The notes under the pieces are model-generated. The model was not told where the DNA came from. It saw only the letters and a list, made by a program, of their open reading frames with translations, and did not search any database. 64,000 bases of DNA from Symsagittifera roscoffensis (lineage: Eukaryota; Xenacoelomorpha; Acoela; Convolutidae). The position numbers were made by a program, and so were the translations under genes. Of this stretch, positions 1 to 10,081 are shown piece by piece; positions within the stretch are counted from its first letter, which is position 1, and the number at the start of each line of letters is the position of its first letter. Where the stretch lies: the NCBI RefSeq assembly GCF_963678635.1, contig NC_087069.1:1548948-1612947 (forward strand), written 5' to 3'.

Positions 1-1540
1 TCTGTGGACTGGAGGGTCACGTTTGTGGAGGTCTAGACTGTGTGAAAACCCTGGAGAAACAACACAAGCAATTGACAGTATTTTTGGAAATGTAGTGATG
101 AAAGCAAGAACGGAAACGGAACTGATAGCAGATTGCCATGGAGGAACCGATGTGAATCTAGTGACAGCACTAGGATTCTACAGCATTATTGGTTCTTTAG
201 AGTCACTATTGAATCTAGAACAGAAACCTGAGATGGTCACAGCCATCAGCGTAGAAGTATTCCCAGGAGTTCTGCAGACTGAGCAGAAATACATAGGAAA
301 ATGGAGGAAAGCAATCGAGACAGAAATGAACATCAGACACAGCGAAACTTATTGTAGACCGTCAGGAGCACGATATTTGGTGGGTTCAACGCTGGCTCTA
401 ATGTGCAAGAGCAGGTATCCTGTACATTTCGTAGCTGTGGACGTGAAGAGTACAAGAACCATTGTGGATCAAGCCTTCTCAGTGCCGAAGTGTGTGAGAT
501 TGGCGAGAATATCTTAAAAGTCTTACGAGTTACTATGTAAGATGTTCTCAGCAGTTCCAGAGAGAACCAAAGAGGAGTTGGAGTCAATACTAGGAGAGAA
601 GTTCATGGGATATGTGAGCGGGAACTTCAGTGACTTTGAGAAACCGAAACAGAGAGGATCAACTGTCACAGATTACAATGCAGTAGATGAGAATGATGAA
701 ATCCACCGAGTGATGATGGAAGTGGAACCACTGCTGGAAGCTTCGGGAAAACGTAATTGGAGGAGCATCATGTTGACACATGACGAGTTTCCCTGCCACT
801 GCTTGCTGCAGACTTGGTGGTATCCCGAGCGTAGTAATCTGGTGTTGATCTGGGACTCTGGAGAGCTGCTCTCCATGGGTTTACCAGATTCATCACAGCC
901 CGTAACAATAGTGATAGTGGGAGTTATGATGGTGATACGATGGCTGGAAGCTCATGTAAGAGAGAATAATAGACAGGAGGCACCGACGAGAGAGCAATTG
1001 CGGAAATTAGATTGTCCAAAAGATTTAGATATTTTTGAGACAATGTGCAAAGTTCTAAACATTCCGATGGAAGTGAAGAAGATATGGGCGAGAAAACGAT
1101 TGATGCCATGGTTCAGAGCTAACATGACTGCATGGTTGTACGAGTATGCGAAAAAGCATATGTCGAAACATGGCAGAGTGTACAGTGAATATCAGCTGGA
1201 CATTGGGACAGGAGCTTTCAAGCGAGCTTTCGTGACTCATCGGAATGCAGTGACCACCGCTGTGAAAAGAATTTCCAGGACGAGTGAGCGTAGTGGAATT
1301 GAGAAGGCAGAGATGCTGAAAGAAGATTTGGAGAGAAACGTGACGTTGTGTCTCCACAATAGCTTCTGCAGAAACAGAGAATCCAACGTGGATCCCCTAC
1401 CTTGCTGTAAACAGAGGGTAGAAGAGCAGAAGTGTTGGAGGACGGCTTCCAATAGCGTCAGGATCGCCAACGACGTGCTACAAGACACGGAAACCGAAAG
1501 TGCGGAGTCAGTATCACAGGAGGAGGAAATGGAACATTGA
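1..1540 (+). pseudogene. ORF2 C-terminal fragment (giant retroelement protein), frameshifted
   Basis: Two successive frames (about 35-517 and 542-1540) align with the last 500 or so residues of the 2,608-codon ORF at 55798-63624 and with 32540-33882 (minus). Shared landmarks are SVPKCVRLAR near codon 150, EPLLEASG, a CHC cluster followed by WYP, FKRAFVTHRNA and LHNSFC-NRES. The first bases are in another frame (homologous to the VDW-FVEV segment of E2), so there is one frameshift near base 35 and one near 515, where a TAA interrupts the frame. The function of this C-terminal domain is unknown. No membrane segment is visible. The downstream end matches E2 closely (QDTETE motif before the stop at 1538-1540). 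The copy is dead but its sequence is still easy to align. Confidence 0.8.
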
Positions 1541-2354
1541 CGAATGGTCGAGAAAACAAGAGGCAGCAAGAAAGAAAATTAGAAGAATTTAGAAGTTTTA
1601 GAACTTCTAAACAACAAAAAAAGAAGAAAACAAAGGAAAGATGAAGAAGAGTTAAAACTCAGAACTGTTTTATGTGTGTGAAAAACTCAAGTGAGAAACC
1701 AAGCAACCAAGTTGTAATTGAAAATTGAAACATTTAGTTGAGTTTTGAAATTGTTGCATTTATAAATTTGCATTTTGATTTTAGCAGAAGTGGCTTTAGA
1801 GACACTTATTATTTATTAGAAAGGCTTAAGAGAAGAGTATATTTAAATATTCCAGCCTGCATGATTGTTTTTAATCACTTAGGAAGACTGATCACTTTGT
1901 GGTGACATGAAAGACTTGAGTAATCTCTTGAAGAGGGAGGTTGTTACATTGTTCTTTCTAACCACAAAGTTTCTTGGTTTTAATTTTCAGGACAATGACA
2001 AGCAAGATTTCCGAAGGGAAAAGCGTAGTAGGATAATTTTAGCTTGTTGGTTGGCAGGACTGTCCTGCAAGCCAACACCTTTTAAATCAAAGAGAAAAAG
2101 TTTTAATCGGGACATTGACACTGGGAGTCAGAAAATATGTTTTATCTTAGGTCATATTCTCAATGTGCAGATTAATGAGAGAATTTGAAGGCTATAATGA
2201 TGTAGTATGATGCCATTTATATTCTGCAGTGAGTTGATGTGACGTGGATAAAAGTAATTTCGTGCATTTTGTAAATTCTTGTCGATGACACTGTAACCAT
2301 TTTATGAACATTGCGCGATTCAATGAGGACATTGACCGGACTGTCCGGGGAGTA
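1541..2354 (+). other. E1 3' untranslated region ending in polypurine tract
   Basis: This is non-coding, A-rich sequence between the ORF2 stop and the LTR start. It is matched inverted at 31714-32539 (E2), and its later part is matched at 30290-30809 (H1), for example in the CCACAAAGTTTCTTGGTTTT block and the GATGTAGTATGATGCCATTT block. It ends in the conserved polypurine-tract region. Short open frames inside it are not conserved between copies. Confidence 0.7.
2343..2354 (+). promoter_or_regulatory. Polypurine tract at 3' LTR boundary
   Basis: GTCCGGGGAGTA lies directly before the LTR start TGTGACATTC. The same block abuts the LTR in E2 (complement of 31714-31725), E3 (complement of 55359-55370) and the H1 remnant (52219-52230), although the LTRs themselves have diverged. 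In LTR retrotransposons the purine tract beside the 3' LTR primes plus-strand DNA synthesis. The role is inferred from position and conservation. Confidence 0.65.
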
Positions 2355-3264
2355 TGTGACATTCGACCAGAATGTGAAAAATGCAATCTCTGCAGAATTC
2401 GGAATTTTAGCAGTAAGCCTTCCGGATTGGTGGTTTTTTAGAACTAAGAGAGTTATTGGAACGTTTGGCCAGACGGTGAGGGCTGGAATATTCTAGTATT
2501 TTAAAATTTCAAAAATTCGAATGATGACGTCACATTTCTGAGAAACGCTGAAACGGCCATTTTAACAAAAAACGAGAGAGAAAACACAGCAACATTAGTT
2601 GCGCTGACGATAACAACGATAATCGTGATTGAAAAACAGCAGCAGATTGCAGGAACAGCAGAGAACGTTCCGAGTTGCAACTATTGTGCTGCTACAATAG
2701 TTGCAAGGCCGTTGCGAACAACGGTGAAGGGTAAGAAACCAGCCTTCCGGATTAGGAAGAAATCATGATTAACGAGCTTGATTCAGCGGATTCAAGAATC
2801 CGGAAGGGTCTCGCAACTGAAACTTTTATTGACTCGTATAAACTTTTAGCTTCCTGTCATGTCCTGACTTGAATTTAATTAATATCTAGATTCATTTTGA
2901 TAAGGATGAGAAGCTAGAATATGGGGGAGAGGGATGATCCATCTTCGATGGAGATGATGATTTTTATCTACTGAACAAAAAAATAGTAATATAATAAGTA
3001 GTAGCCCTGTTTTTAGGAGTGACCTCGTGGTCTGGGGATACCCATGAGCTCACTATTTCTGCATGTAACCTAGTTAATTTGAGTGTTTTGACCGAAGCCG
3101 AAGGCAGTAACGTTTTTGTCGACCCGATGTTGGAAAAGACCACCGAAAAGTACTGGCTTGGTAGAGACGGTGAAAAACATGCAAAGCTCTGTTTATTTAG
3201 ACGCTAGCCAGTCGTCTTAAGACTTAGTTTTGTTTTCCGTCGATATGTATCTTCCGGGCGAATG
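2355..3264 (+). repeat. E1 3' LTR (subfamily A)
   Basis: Starts TGTGACATTCG and ends near CGGGCGAATG, inverted relative to 30810-31713 and 51298-52202. A truncated, very similar copy is at 53836-54471. The two LTR ends are near-perfect inverted repeats (TGTGACATTCG against TGTAACATTCG in intact copies), as expected for integrase recognition. The final TTACA is missing here. Confidence 0.8.
2933..2959. other. Conserved LTR hairpin with TTCG loop
   Basis: GATGATCCATC-TTCG-ATGGAGATGATG is an inverted repeat about 300 bases before the LTR end. Equivalent hairpins occur at 31122-31146, 51612-51640, 52923-52949, 53659-53686, 54419-54447 and 54778-54803 in all three LTR subfamilies, with compensating differences between stems. 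This could be a structured RNA element in the R region. The function is inferred only. Confidence 0.5.
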
Positions 3265-4083
3265 ACTTTAGCCTGCCCACTTGCCGTAATTAAACTCGTA
3301 AAAAATCTTTTAAATTGTACAAAGTTTACCAAAATGAAATTGTAGACAAATTGTAGTTACGTGTTTACATATGCGGAGTACCCGGGCCAGCGTAGTTCAA
3401 TGAACATGCTATCTTTAAACTATTTTTGTCGAATCCATTTGCGAAACCACTAACCAAAATTGAGAATACAATGTCGAAATGGTCAAAATGAATCGAAATA
3501 TTGCAAATTGCAGTTTATGATTATGTTAGATATTTAAAGGTATGTTTTTGCTTAGACACTTCGCAGATACTTAGATACTTACGTAGAAACATTTGGATAA
3601 AACCTATTGTGGCTTGTATTTGGTTAAATTCGTTTTGATAGCCAAAAAACTTCAGTGTATCAACTGCGCAACCTTCTATCAAATTGTTTAGGGAATTTGT
3701 TTAGGGAATTACTATTTCATTTTCTGCATTACAAATTTTTATAATACCATGTGTAAAAACGTTATGCCATGTGTAAAGGCGTTACACGGGTATCAAGTCG
3801 TTTATGTCTTTTCAGTTTCAGTTAATCATAGGGAGCATGCTTTGCGTTCATGTATGATGCATGTTAGTATGTATAAGAGGGCAACTTTTGCAAGTTTTTG
3901 AGAAATTGAAGGCTGAAAACATTTCCAAGAACTAATGTAGTTTTTTTGAAAAACTGGAATGCAACAATAGCACAAATAGAAGCAAAACAGTGGCCGTTTC
4001 AAGCTGCTTTAATTTCTTAGTTCATTCTTGGTTGTCAGCTCAGTAGCAGTTGTCATTAGAAACTGTTACTGTGATTCTTCAGC
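3265..4083. other. Intergenic, no gene seen
   Basis: AT-rich unique-looking sequence after the E1 LTR. I see no conserved coding frame, RNA gene or long repeat. Its right part is downstream of the small minus-strand gene at 4084-4314 and could hold that gene's 3' UTR. Confidence 0.5.
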
Positions 4084-4314
4084 TTAATACGAGCAGTTGA
4101 GGTTCATGCATACCTGTCCTGGAAAACAGTCAGAGTTGGTTAAACAAGACTTTCGCTTCTGCTCATCAACATCTCTTTTGCCCGGGTAACATTTACCCCC
4201 AAGGCACGCCATATGACCTGGACAGTCATAGGACATATAACACCTCATATTTTGCGCCATGCTCTGTTGAAGAGCCATGCAGAAAACTAAAGCAATGATG
4301 AGGAAGTATTTCAT
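4084..4314 (-). CDS. Small secreted cysteine-rich protein, 76 residues
   Basis: The start is taken at the ATG at 4312-4314, not at an in-frame ATG 13 codons upstream, because it begins a typical signal peptide: MKYF, then a hydrophobic stretch (LIIALVFCMAL), with likely cleavage after AQ near residue 21. The mature part has two modules with identical spacing, C-x5-C-x5-C-x4-C (DCPGHMACLGGKC and DCFPGQVCMNLNC), separated by a basic, acidic-rich linker (GKRDVDEQKRKS) that could be a processing site. Eight cysteines suggest two disulphide-bonded units. The pattern resembles short nematode EB-like cysteine modules, but I cannot name a family. It is a single open exon, with unique sequence on both sides and no link to the retroelements. 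It is probably a host gene; its function is unknown. Introns in the UTR cannot be excluded. Confidence 0.6.
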   Translation of the reverse strand: MKYFLIIALVFCMALQQSMAQNMRCYMSYDCPGHMACLGGKCYPGKRDVDEQKRKSCLTNSDCFPGQVCMNLNCSY

Positions 4315-5555
4315 TGTGATTCGAATGATTAGTTGCAAAAATTTGTAGCACAAAAAAGTGAAATTCCCGCAGAGAATGAACTATACGTGTGACAGAGTTT
4401 TAAACAAAAACGCAAAATTACAAGAAACACAAAGATGCACACAAAAAAAGTCCACATATAAACACAAATCTTCGCCGCTTTTGCTGAGCTTTAAAAAGAA
4501 GCATTAAAAAAATCCACCTTTTTTTCTTGCGGTTCATTGTTATGAGTTCAGGAGCAATCGACATGTTTTTAAACTGGTCCCTCTTTTTAAAATAATTAAT
4601 ATTGACTGTTCTATGCAGATGAAAATCAATCTGTAATTGGAAAAAATCATCTGCTGTGTACAAAAGCTGACAAAACTCTTAGGAAAAGTAGAGGATTGCA
4701 GCCATGAAGGTCAGAAAACAAATTGGATCAATTTTCAAAATAATCATTTTAATCAATAACGTTACAAATGGCTGTTTCACTGAAAAACTTCTTTTGCTTT
4801 GCTGCTTTGCTGAAAAACCTCTTTTGGAAAAGTACTCTGTGAATTGTCTTTATCCAACAAAGACAGGAAACTGTTCAAAGTTCACTTTTTTTGTCGTGTA
4901 AAAGCCATGTACAAGAACGGAGAAAATGATCTCGACTCTCACACTTCGAGATACTTAAAAAATGTTTTAGCATAGTTTTGCTATCATTCGAAAATATTTT
5001 GCGGAGTTTCAATAAAAAAACTCACCTGCTGTTGAAAAACAAAAAAAAACAACATCCTTGTTTGTGGTTTCGATGTACAAGAAGCAGACTTTGTTAACAA
5101 TTTGGCTCGAAATGCGATAATTTTTGATAGTTTCTTGATGTATTTCATGTGCTGTTTCCACCTGTGTTTGGTCTGTGGTGGGTCGGTCGAGTATATCGTC
5201 GGTCTGTAGACTGGCTGTATGTATCTCGATTGAGAACACGATTGTTCAATATATATAAATATATATTTTCCCTTCAATAATTATCGAAAATCGTTAAGAG
5301 GAAACAACCGAATAATATCTGTTTCGGAACAAAATTATCAAGTTTTAAACGAAATCGAAATCGAAAGCGACTTTATTGTCACTACTTTTGCCAATAAGTG
5401 GAGATTTTCACGCTTGCCATAAGTTAGAAGTCAATTCTGGCCAAAGTCTAATTAAGTTCATGTCCAGAACATCATTTAAAAACAAGTTTGACTTAGGAAC
5501 ATTTTTTGTCCGGTTCAAATTAAGTATATTCCAAGTTTTTTAGTAGTAAAATACT
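4315..5555. other. Intergenic, no supported gene
   Basis: AT-rich DNA with short poly-A and poly-T runs. The open frames here are short, of low complexity and overlap on both strands, with no recognisable domain, so none is called. It includes the upstream region of the small secreted gene. No BEL LTR could be recognised here by comparison with 12059-13018. Confidence 0.5.
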
Positions 5556-5627
5556 TGGAATGACCGGGATTCGAACCGGCGACCTTTCGGTTTCAGGTCA
5601 AGTACGTTACCGCTAGACTAGCTGGTC
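5556..5627 (-). other. tRNA-like sequence with A and B boxes (degenerate)
   Basis: On the minus strand the 72-nt segment contains a perfect B box, GGTTCGAATCC, and an A-box-like TAGTCTAGCGG at the right spacing, as in pol III type 2 promoters. However, the acceptor strands do not pair (GACCAGC against TCATTCC), the T-stem has mismatches and no proper seven-base anticodon loop forms. It is therefore more likely a tRNA pseudogene or a tRNA-derived SINE head than a working tRNA. It lies 22 bases beyond the BEL pol stop codon. Confidence 0.4.
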
Positions 5628-5649
5628 TTGATATGCTTTCATTTTAGTT

Positions 5650-6587
5650 TCAATCTTGAACATCCTCGGGCCCCAACGGAGCGAGAACTGGGGCGAGTTT
5701 AACAAGAGGTCGGGTTAAATCTCCTGTTGCGGTTTTAAGGAGTGCGGAATGGGCGGTAGCGTCTTTGCCATAGTTAAGCGTTTTGACTCGAGCGAGAGGG
5801 TAGTAACCACGCGGGCTACTATCCTCGACGATCCAAACAGGATCTCCGGCTTTGAGTTCTTGTTCGGTAGGTGTGTGCCATTTACGGCGTTTGTTGAGAG
5901 TCGGAACGTCCAGATGGCGTTAGCGTATCCTTGTGCGCGAAGATAACGCTTTCCATGATCGAAATTTTCGTCCGTCGCAATCGACGGGAAACTAACTGAG
6001 CGCTGGCCTATCAAAAAGTGATTTGGCGTTAAAGCCTCAACCTCATTCGGGTCACTGCCTACCGCTGTAAGTGGACGCGCATTGAGGGACTGTTCCACTA
6101 GACAAAATGTGGTCTGGAGTACCTCGTCGGTTAATTTACGGGGTGTGAGGATGGAGTAGAAAACTCTCTTGCAACTACGTACAAGACGTTCCCAAGAGCC
6201 ACCATGATGTGGTGAAGATGGTGGGTTATACTTCCATTCGATGCCTTTGTGGACAAGGAGATTGGGCGCAAGATCATTCCATGCTCGAGTACACAGAAGA
6301 AGCTCTTTCTCTGCACCGACAAAAATTGGACCATTATCGGGCCATATTTTCGATGGAGTTCCTTGTCTAGCGATGAATCGTTCTACTCCCATGACACAGG
6401 AGCTTGAATCCATTGATGGTACGACTTCAATATGGATGGCTCTAGTGGTCAAACAAGTGAACAAAAACGCCCAACGTTTCTCCGAACTCCTACAGATTGT
6501 TACGTGAAAGGGTCCGAAGTAATCGACTCCGCAATTGTTGAAGGGCGGTTGGCGGTATCCAAGACGCTCAATTGGCAGATCAGACAT
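5650..6587 (-). pseudogene. BEL/Pao integrase core and C-terminal domain
   Basis: A 290-codon frame with the DDE triad: VDYFGPF (first Asp), WPDNGPIFVGA (second Asp) and GGSWERLV (Glu), followed by the BEL C-terminal region with SLNARPLT and TPNHFLIG. The frame ends at 5715, but the neighbouring frame continues as TATGDLTRPLVKLAPV to a stop at 5650-5652, matching the usual end of BEL pol, so one base shift lies near 5730. The catalytic residues look intact. Confidence 0.85.
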
Positions 6588-6611
6588 GAAAGGGGTGATG
6601 GTTTTCAGCTT

Positions 6612-7598
6612 TCACTTTCGGCAGTTTTTACAATTAAGTTCAATGTTACGGAGCAATGATCTTAAATTTAAGATTGCATATTCTATCTGGATGACAGATC
6701 GTAGGTAGTCAATTGACTGATGCTCATGTTTGTTGTGTTGATGAGCCACAAACAATTTGACTAATGGATGACGGCCATCAAGTATGATGGGATATTTATT
6801 TTTAAATTCGAGTTCAGAGAGACGACTAATGCGTCCTATGGATCTAAGAAGTCCATCGGGGTCAATGAATGGGGATAGAGTTGCAATAGGGCTTACATTC
6901 TTAACATATTTCTCAGAACTCAATAATTTGAACTCTGAGGGGAACGCTTCTTTTTGAGAAAGAAGAAACAACATTCCTTGAGAATTATCTACCTCAGACG
7001 GTTTAACGATATTAGCGATTGTTCCACGGAAATGATTAAATTTAGGACTTAATCGGAGGATGAATGCTACTACGCGCAAAAATTTGAGAAACGAGCTGTA
7101 ACGTTTCCACTTAATGACGGTTTCAGGGACTGACGGATTGATTACAAAACTAGTGGCAGTATCGATGACATCATTGATAGGACCTTTTGATTTTTTTTTA
7201 ATTTGTAATCACATCGACATTTGGTCGAAAGAGCCAATCACTGGTTCTGAGGAAGCTGGGACATTGAGTCCAGCTGCTGTCCTTCAAGGCTTCAGCGGCA
7301 ATACCTCGAGAACCAGTATCAGCTGGGTTGTTTTCAGTATCTACGTGATACCTTTCGTCGACAGTGGTAACTTCCAGTATTTCGCCTACTCGATTAGCGA
7401 CGAATACTGGCTGCTTTGCAGTCGAATGGAGTCATTGTAGCACAGTGGTGCTGTCAGTCCACATAAAGACATCATTTATAGGGATCGAAAGTTTTTTCAT
7501 GATATCTATTTTGAGGCGTGTAGCAAGTAAAGAAGCTTGCAGCTCTAATTTTGGGATGGAAATAGCCTTCATTGGTGCTACGCGGGCCTTCATTGGTG
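6612..7598 (-). pseudogene. BEL/Pao RNase H and integrase zinc-binding region
   Basis: The minus strand reads the RNase H segment with the sequence around WTDSTTVLQ, followed by an in-frame TGA where the family has W (near 7440). A segment encoding VAPMKA is tandemly repeated at 7565-7625 and shifts the frame. The 7079-6612 frame then gives the region before integrase, ending in an H-x3-H ... C-x2-C zinc-binding site (HNKHEH ... NCKNC). The region is inactive because of the stop and frame breaks. Confidence 0.75.
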
Positions 7599-8820
7599 CT
7601 ACCCTATAGCCTTATTGGTGCTAACCAAAATGAAGTCGAGTTTTGTCTCATGTGTATCAATAATGCGCGCACGGAGAAATCCAACTGCACAGAAGACTTC
7701 CTGTGAACTGTCACCAAACATATGGAGTTCAATTTTGTCAACTGCGGATGGAAAGTAGCATCTCGGTATGATCAGTTGACCCATGATGGGTAGACCAGAC
7801 CACCATTCGAGGAATTTGGCATTCAAGTCCAAAGGAAGTGGGTTATTCCATTGTTGACCACTGATTCTCCAAATCTCTTTAAGAACTAGTCGGGCTCTGA
7901 CAGTGTACGGAGCGACTAACCCAATAGGGTCGAAAACTGAAGAGACAAAACTTAGAACTGTAGGTTGGGTAACAGTATCCTTCAGTTCTCTGTTTACACC
8001 TCGACTAACTACCAATGTATCGAGAAATGGATCCCATTTCAAACCTAGAACATGCGATTCTTGACCTTCACTACTTAGAAACTCCTTAACTTGACTTAAA
8101 TTGTCGCTTGACGTACATAACTCTTTCTGAATCTCTTTGAAATTGCTCACGAATTTTGTCAACTTAAATTCTCCTAACTTAAGTAGTTCTACAAGGTCCT
8201 TACTTAATTTTAATGCCTGTTCAGGTTCGGGAAACGAATCAAGATAATCGTCCATATAGAATTTTTGCATCACGGCTGACGCTGCGTCGGGGAACAAGAC
8301 TTGATTGTCGCGAGCTGTCTTTTGAAGAGCAAAATTAGCACATGTGGTTTAGTCACGAGCTCCGAAAATGTGTTGCGTGTATTGATACGTTACCACATCG
8401 GTTGTGGGGTCCTCCCGCCACAGAAGACGAAGTGACAGTTGGTCGATTGGGAGAACACCAACCTGAAGGAGCATGCCTTCAATATCAGCAGATACTGCAT
8501 GTTGATGTTGACGGAATCTCATTAAGGCGGCCAGCAGATTCTGAAGCAAATCTGGGCCAATCAAAAGAACTTTATTAAGTGATGATCCATGAAATTTGTC
8601 TGCACCATTTATGACGCGGCGGACTTTTCCGGGTTTATTTGGATTAATCACGGGGTGATGAGGAAGATACCATTTCCTAGCGGAACGATTTGTGCAGTCA
8701 TGTGTATTCACTTTGATGACGTAACCTTTGTCAAAATCTTCTTGAATGTTTTTTGCGTACAAAGCCCCGAGTTTTGTGTCTCTGTCTCAACGTTTTTCCA
8801 GAGATTTAAGTTGTGCTAAG
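7599..8820 (-). pseudogene. BEL/Pao reverse transcriptase
   Basis: The first frame (8762-8349) has the N-terminal RT blocks: VRRVINGADKFHG-SLN, a VSADIEGML block and HIFGA. After a frameshift near 8.3 kb the second frame (8297-7599) carries the catalytic YMDDYLDS box, then the thumb and connection region with VLGLKWDP, FDPIGLVAPY and WNNPLP. The catalytic aspartates are intact but the enzyme is split by the frameshift. The 3' end runs into a small tandem duplication at about 7565-7625. Confidence 0.85.
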
Positions 8821-8971
8821 GCGGAGTAGTAGTTGTTGGGCAACTGTGAGTGGTCTTAGGCCCAAAGCATCCCATCGGCGTATCTATCACCATCATGTAT
8901 AGTTGATGCTTCTAAAATTTTATTCGCCCTTTTATCGTCTGACGATTGGGCATCTACTTGTTTAGACGTAC

Positions 8972-10081
8972 CTATGATTCAAGTTCGTACCAACATTTGA
9001 CCTGCTCTACCAAACTTACATCTTCGATGTTACAATGCAAGCATGTTGAGATCAGGCCAGTGGAGGCAGGGAGTGGACCACTTAAGACCCATCCAATTGG
9101 GAGGCGTACGGCGAAAGGTGATTTTTGGCTTTTATCCTGGCAGTATTCCAGAGGACAAATGTACTCATAAACATCTTGACCTAAAATCTTTTCGACATCA
9201 GCGTACCGAAATTCGACTGAATCAATTGGTTCCAAGTGAGAGTACCTCTCTTGCAACCTACGAACGTTAATTATATCTGAACCTATGTAAATGTTGTTTT
9301 TTACATATGCACAAACGGTGAACAAAATATTTGGATCAAATTCAAAAGAAACGTTCAAATCAACTTGTTCTGAAGTAATATCTTCGAAACAAATGGCGCC
9401 ATTGACAGTCAAATCAATTTTCCTACCTGTCAGATTGAGTCTGCGAGCGAGTTCAGGTGAAATACAAGAGTGACTGCAAGATGTGTCACATAAGACAAGT
9501 GCGGTGGTTTCAGAGTCATTTGATGATAATGTGAGATTTATAAGTAGCATCAGTCCTTTTAGATTTATAAGGGATGTCCCACAAGTACTGTTTTGCGTCG
9601 TGGTTTCAAATGGAGTTTGAACTGCGGGATTGGCTGCAGTTGTGTGCGGTGCATAACCATATTGGTTATTTGTAGGGAAAATGCGTTCTGCGCCGTGCAG
9701 TAAATTATTATGAGTGCTCTTGCACTGTGGTTTAGGACAAGTTTTAGGCTTGGGACATTTCCTAAACATGTGATTTCCTTGAAAACAAGAAAAGCAAAGC
9801 TTATTTTCAGCGCAAAATTTAGCACCCTGTGTTGAAGTTTTTTCTTTAAAAACGCTACATTTAAAAATTGAATGCTTGCCTTTACAAACTAAACATGGAC
9901 TATATTGAATATTTGCGTCAAACTTAGCTTGCGGGTTTGCGGCAAACATTTTAACATTGGTTTTTGTCCAAACCGAATTATCCTGATTTCTATTGTAAAT
10001 TATTGAAGGACGCATACGTTCATGCGCTTCAGCTTTATCCTCCAGCCAATGATTGAAATCATTTAAAGACGGAGCATACAA
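8972..10081 (-). pseudogene. BEL/Pao zinc knuckles and aspartic protease
   Basis: A 369-codon frame. Residues about 60-130 hold two cysteine-rich knuckles (CLVCKGKHSIFKC and CFSCFQGNHMFRKCPKP, followed by C-x4-C...H), typical of BEL gag-protease junctions. Near residue 200 the protease active-site region reads VLCDTSCSHSCIS, the usual BEL form of the aspartic motif (DTxCSHS). The C-terminal PIGWVLSGP segment leads toward RT. The frame is open but is separated from gag and RT by frameshifts, so it is counted as part of a dead copy. Confidence 0.8.

Larger units (their letters stand above)
1..3264 (+). mobile_element. E1: 3' end of giant LTR retrotransposon
   Basis: The segment holds, in order, the C-terminal part of ORF2 (to 1540), a 3' UTR, a polypurine tract and a 3' LTR. 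The same order and sequence recur inverted in E2 (about 33.9 kb down to 30.8 kb), and the protein recurs more distantly in E3 (about 57.4 to 55.8 kb). The element is cut by the window start. Its terminal LTR bases read CGAATG followed by ACTTTA, where E2 has CGAATGTTACA or similar, so about five terminal bases are lost or altered. Confidence 0.85.

Noticed and set aside
1907-2188. 93-codon open frame in the E1 3' UTR
   Set aside because: Not open in the matching E2 and H1 sequences, so it is a chance frame.
4418-4663. 81-codon open frame on the minus strand
   Set aside because: Low-complexity Lys/Phe-rich sequence in AT-rich DNA, no domain, no support.
9450-9500. BEL protease motif DTSC taken as a mutated active site
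   Set aside because: BEL/Pao proteases commonly read CDTxCSHS here, so this form is expected and is not evidence of inactivation.
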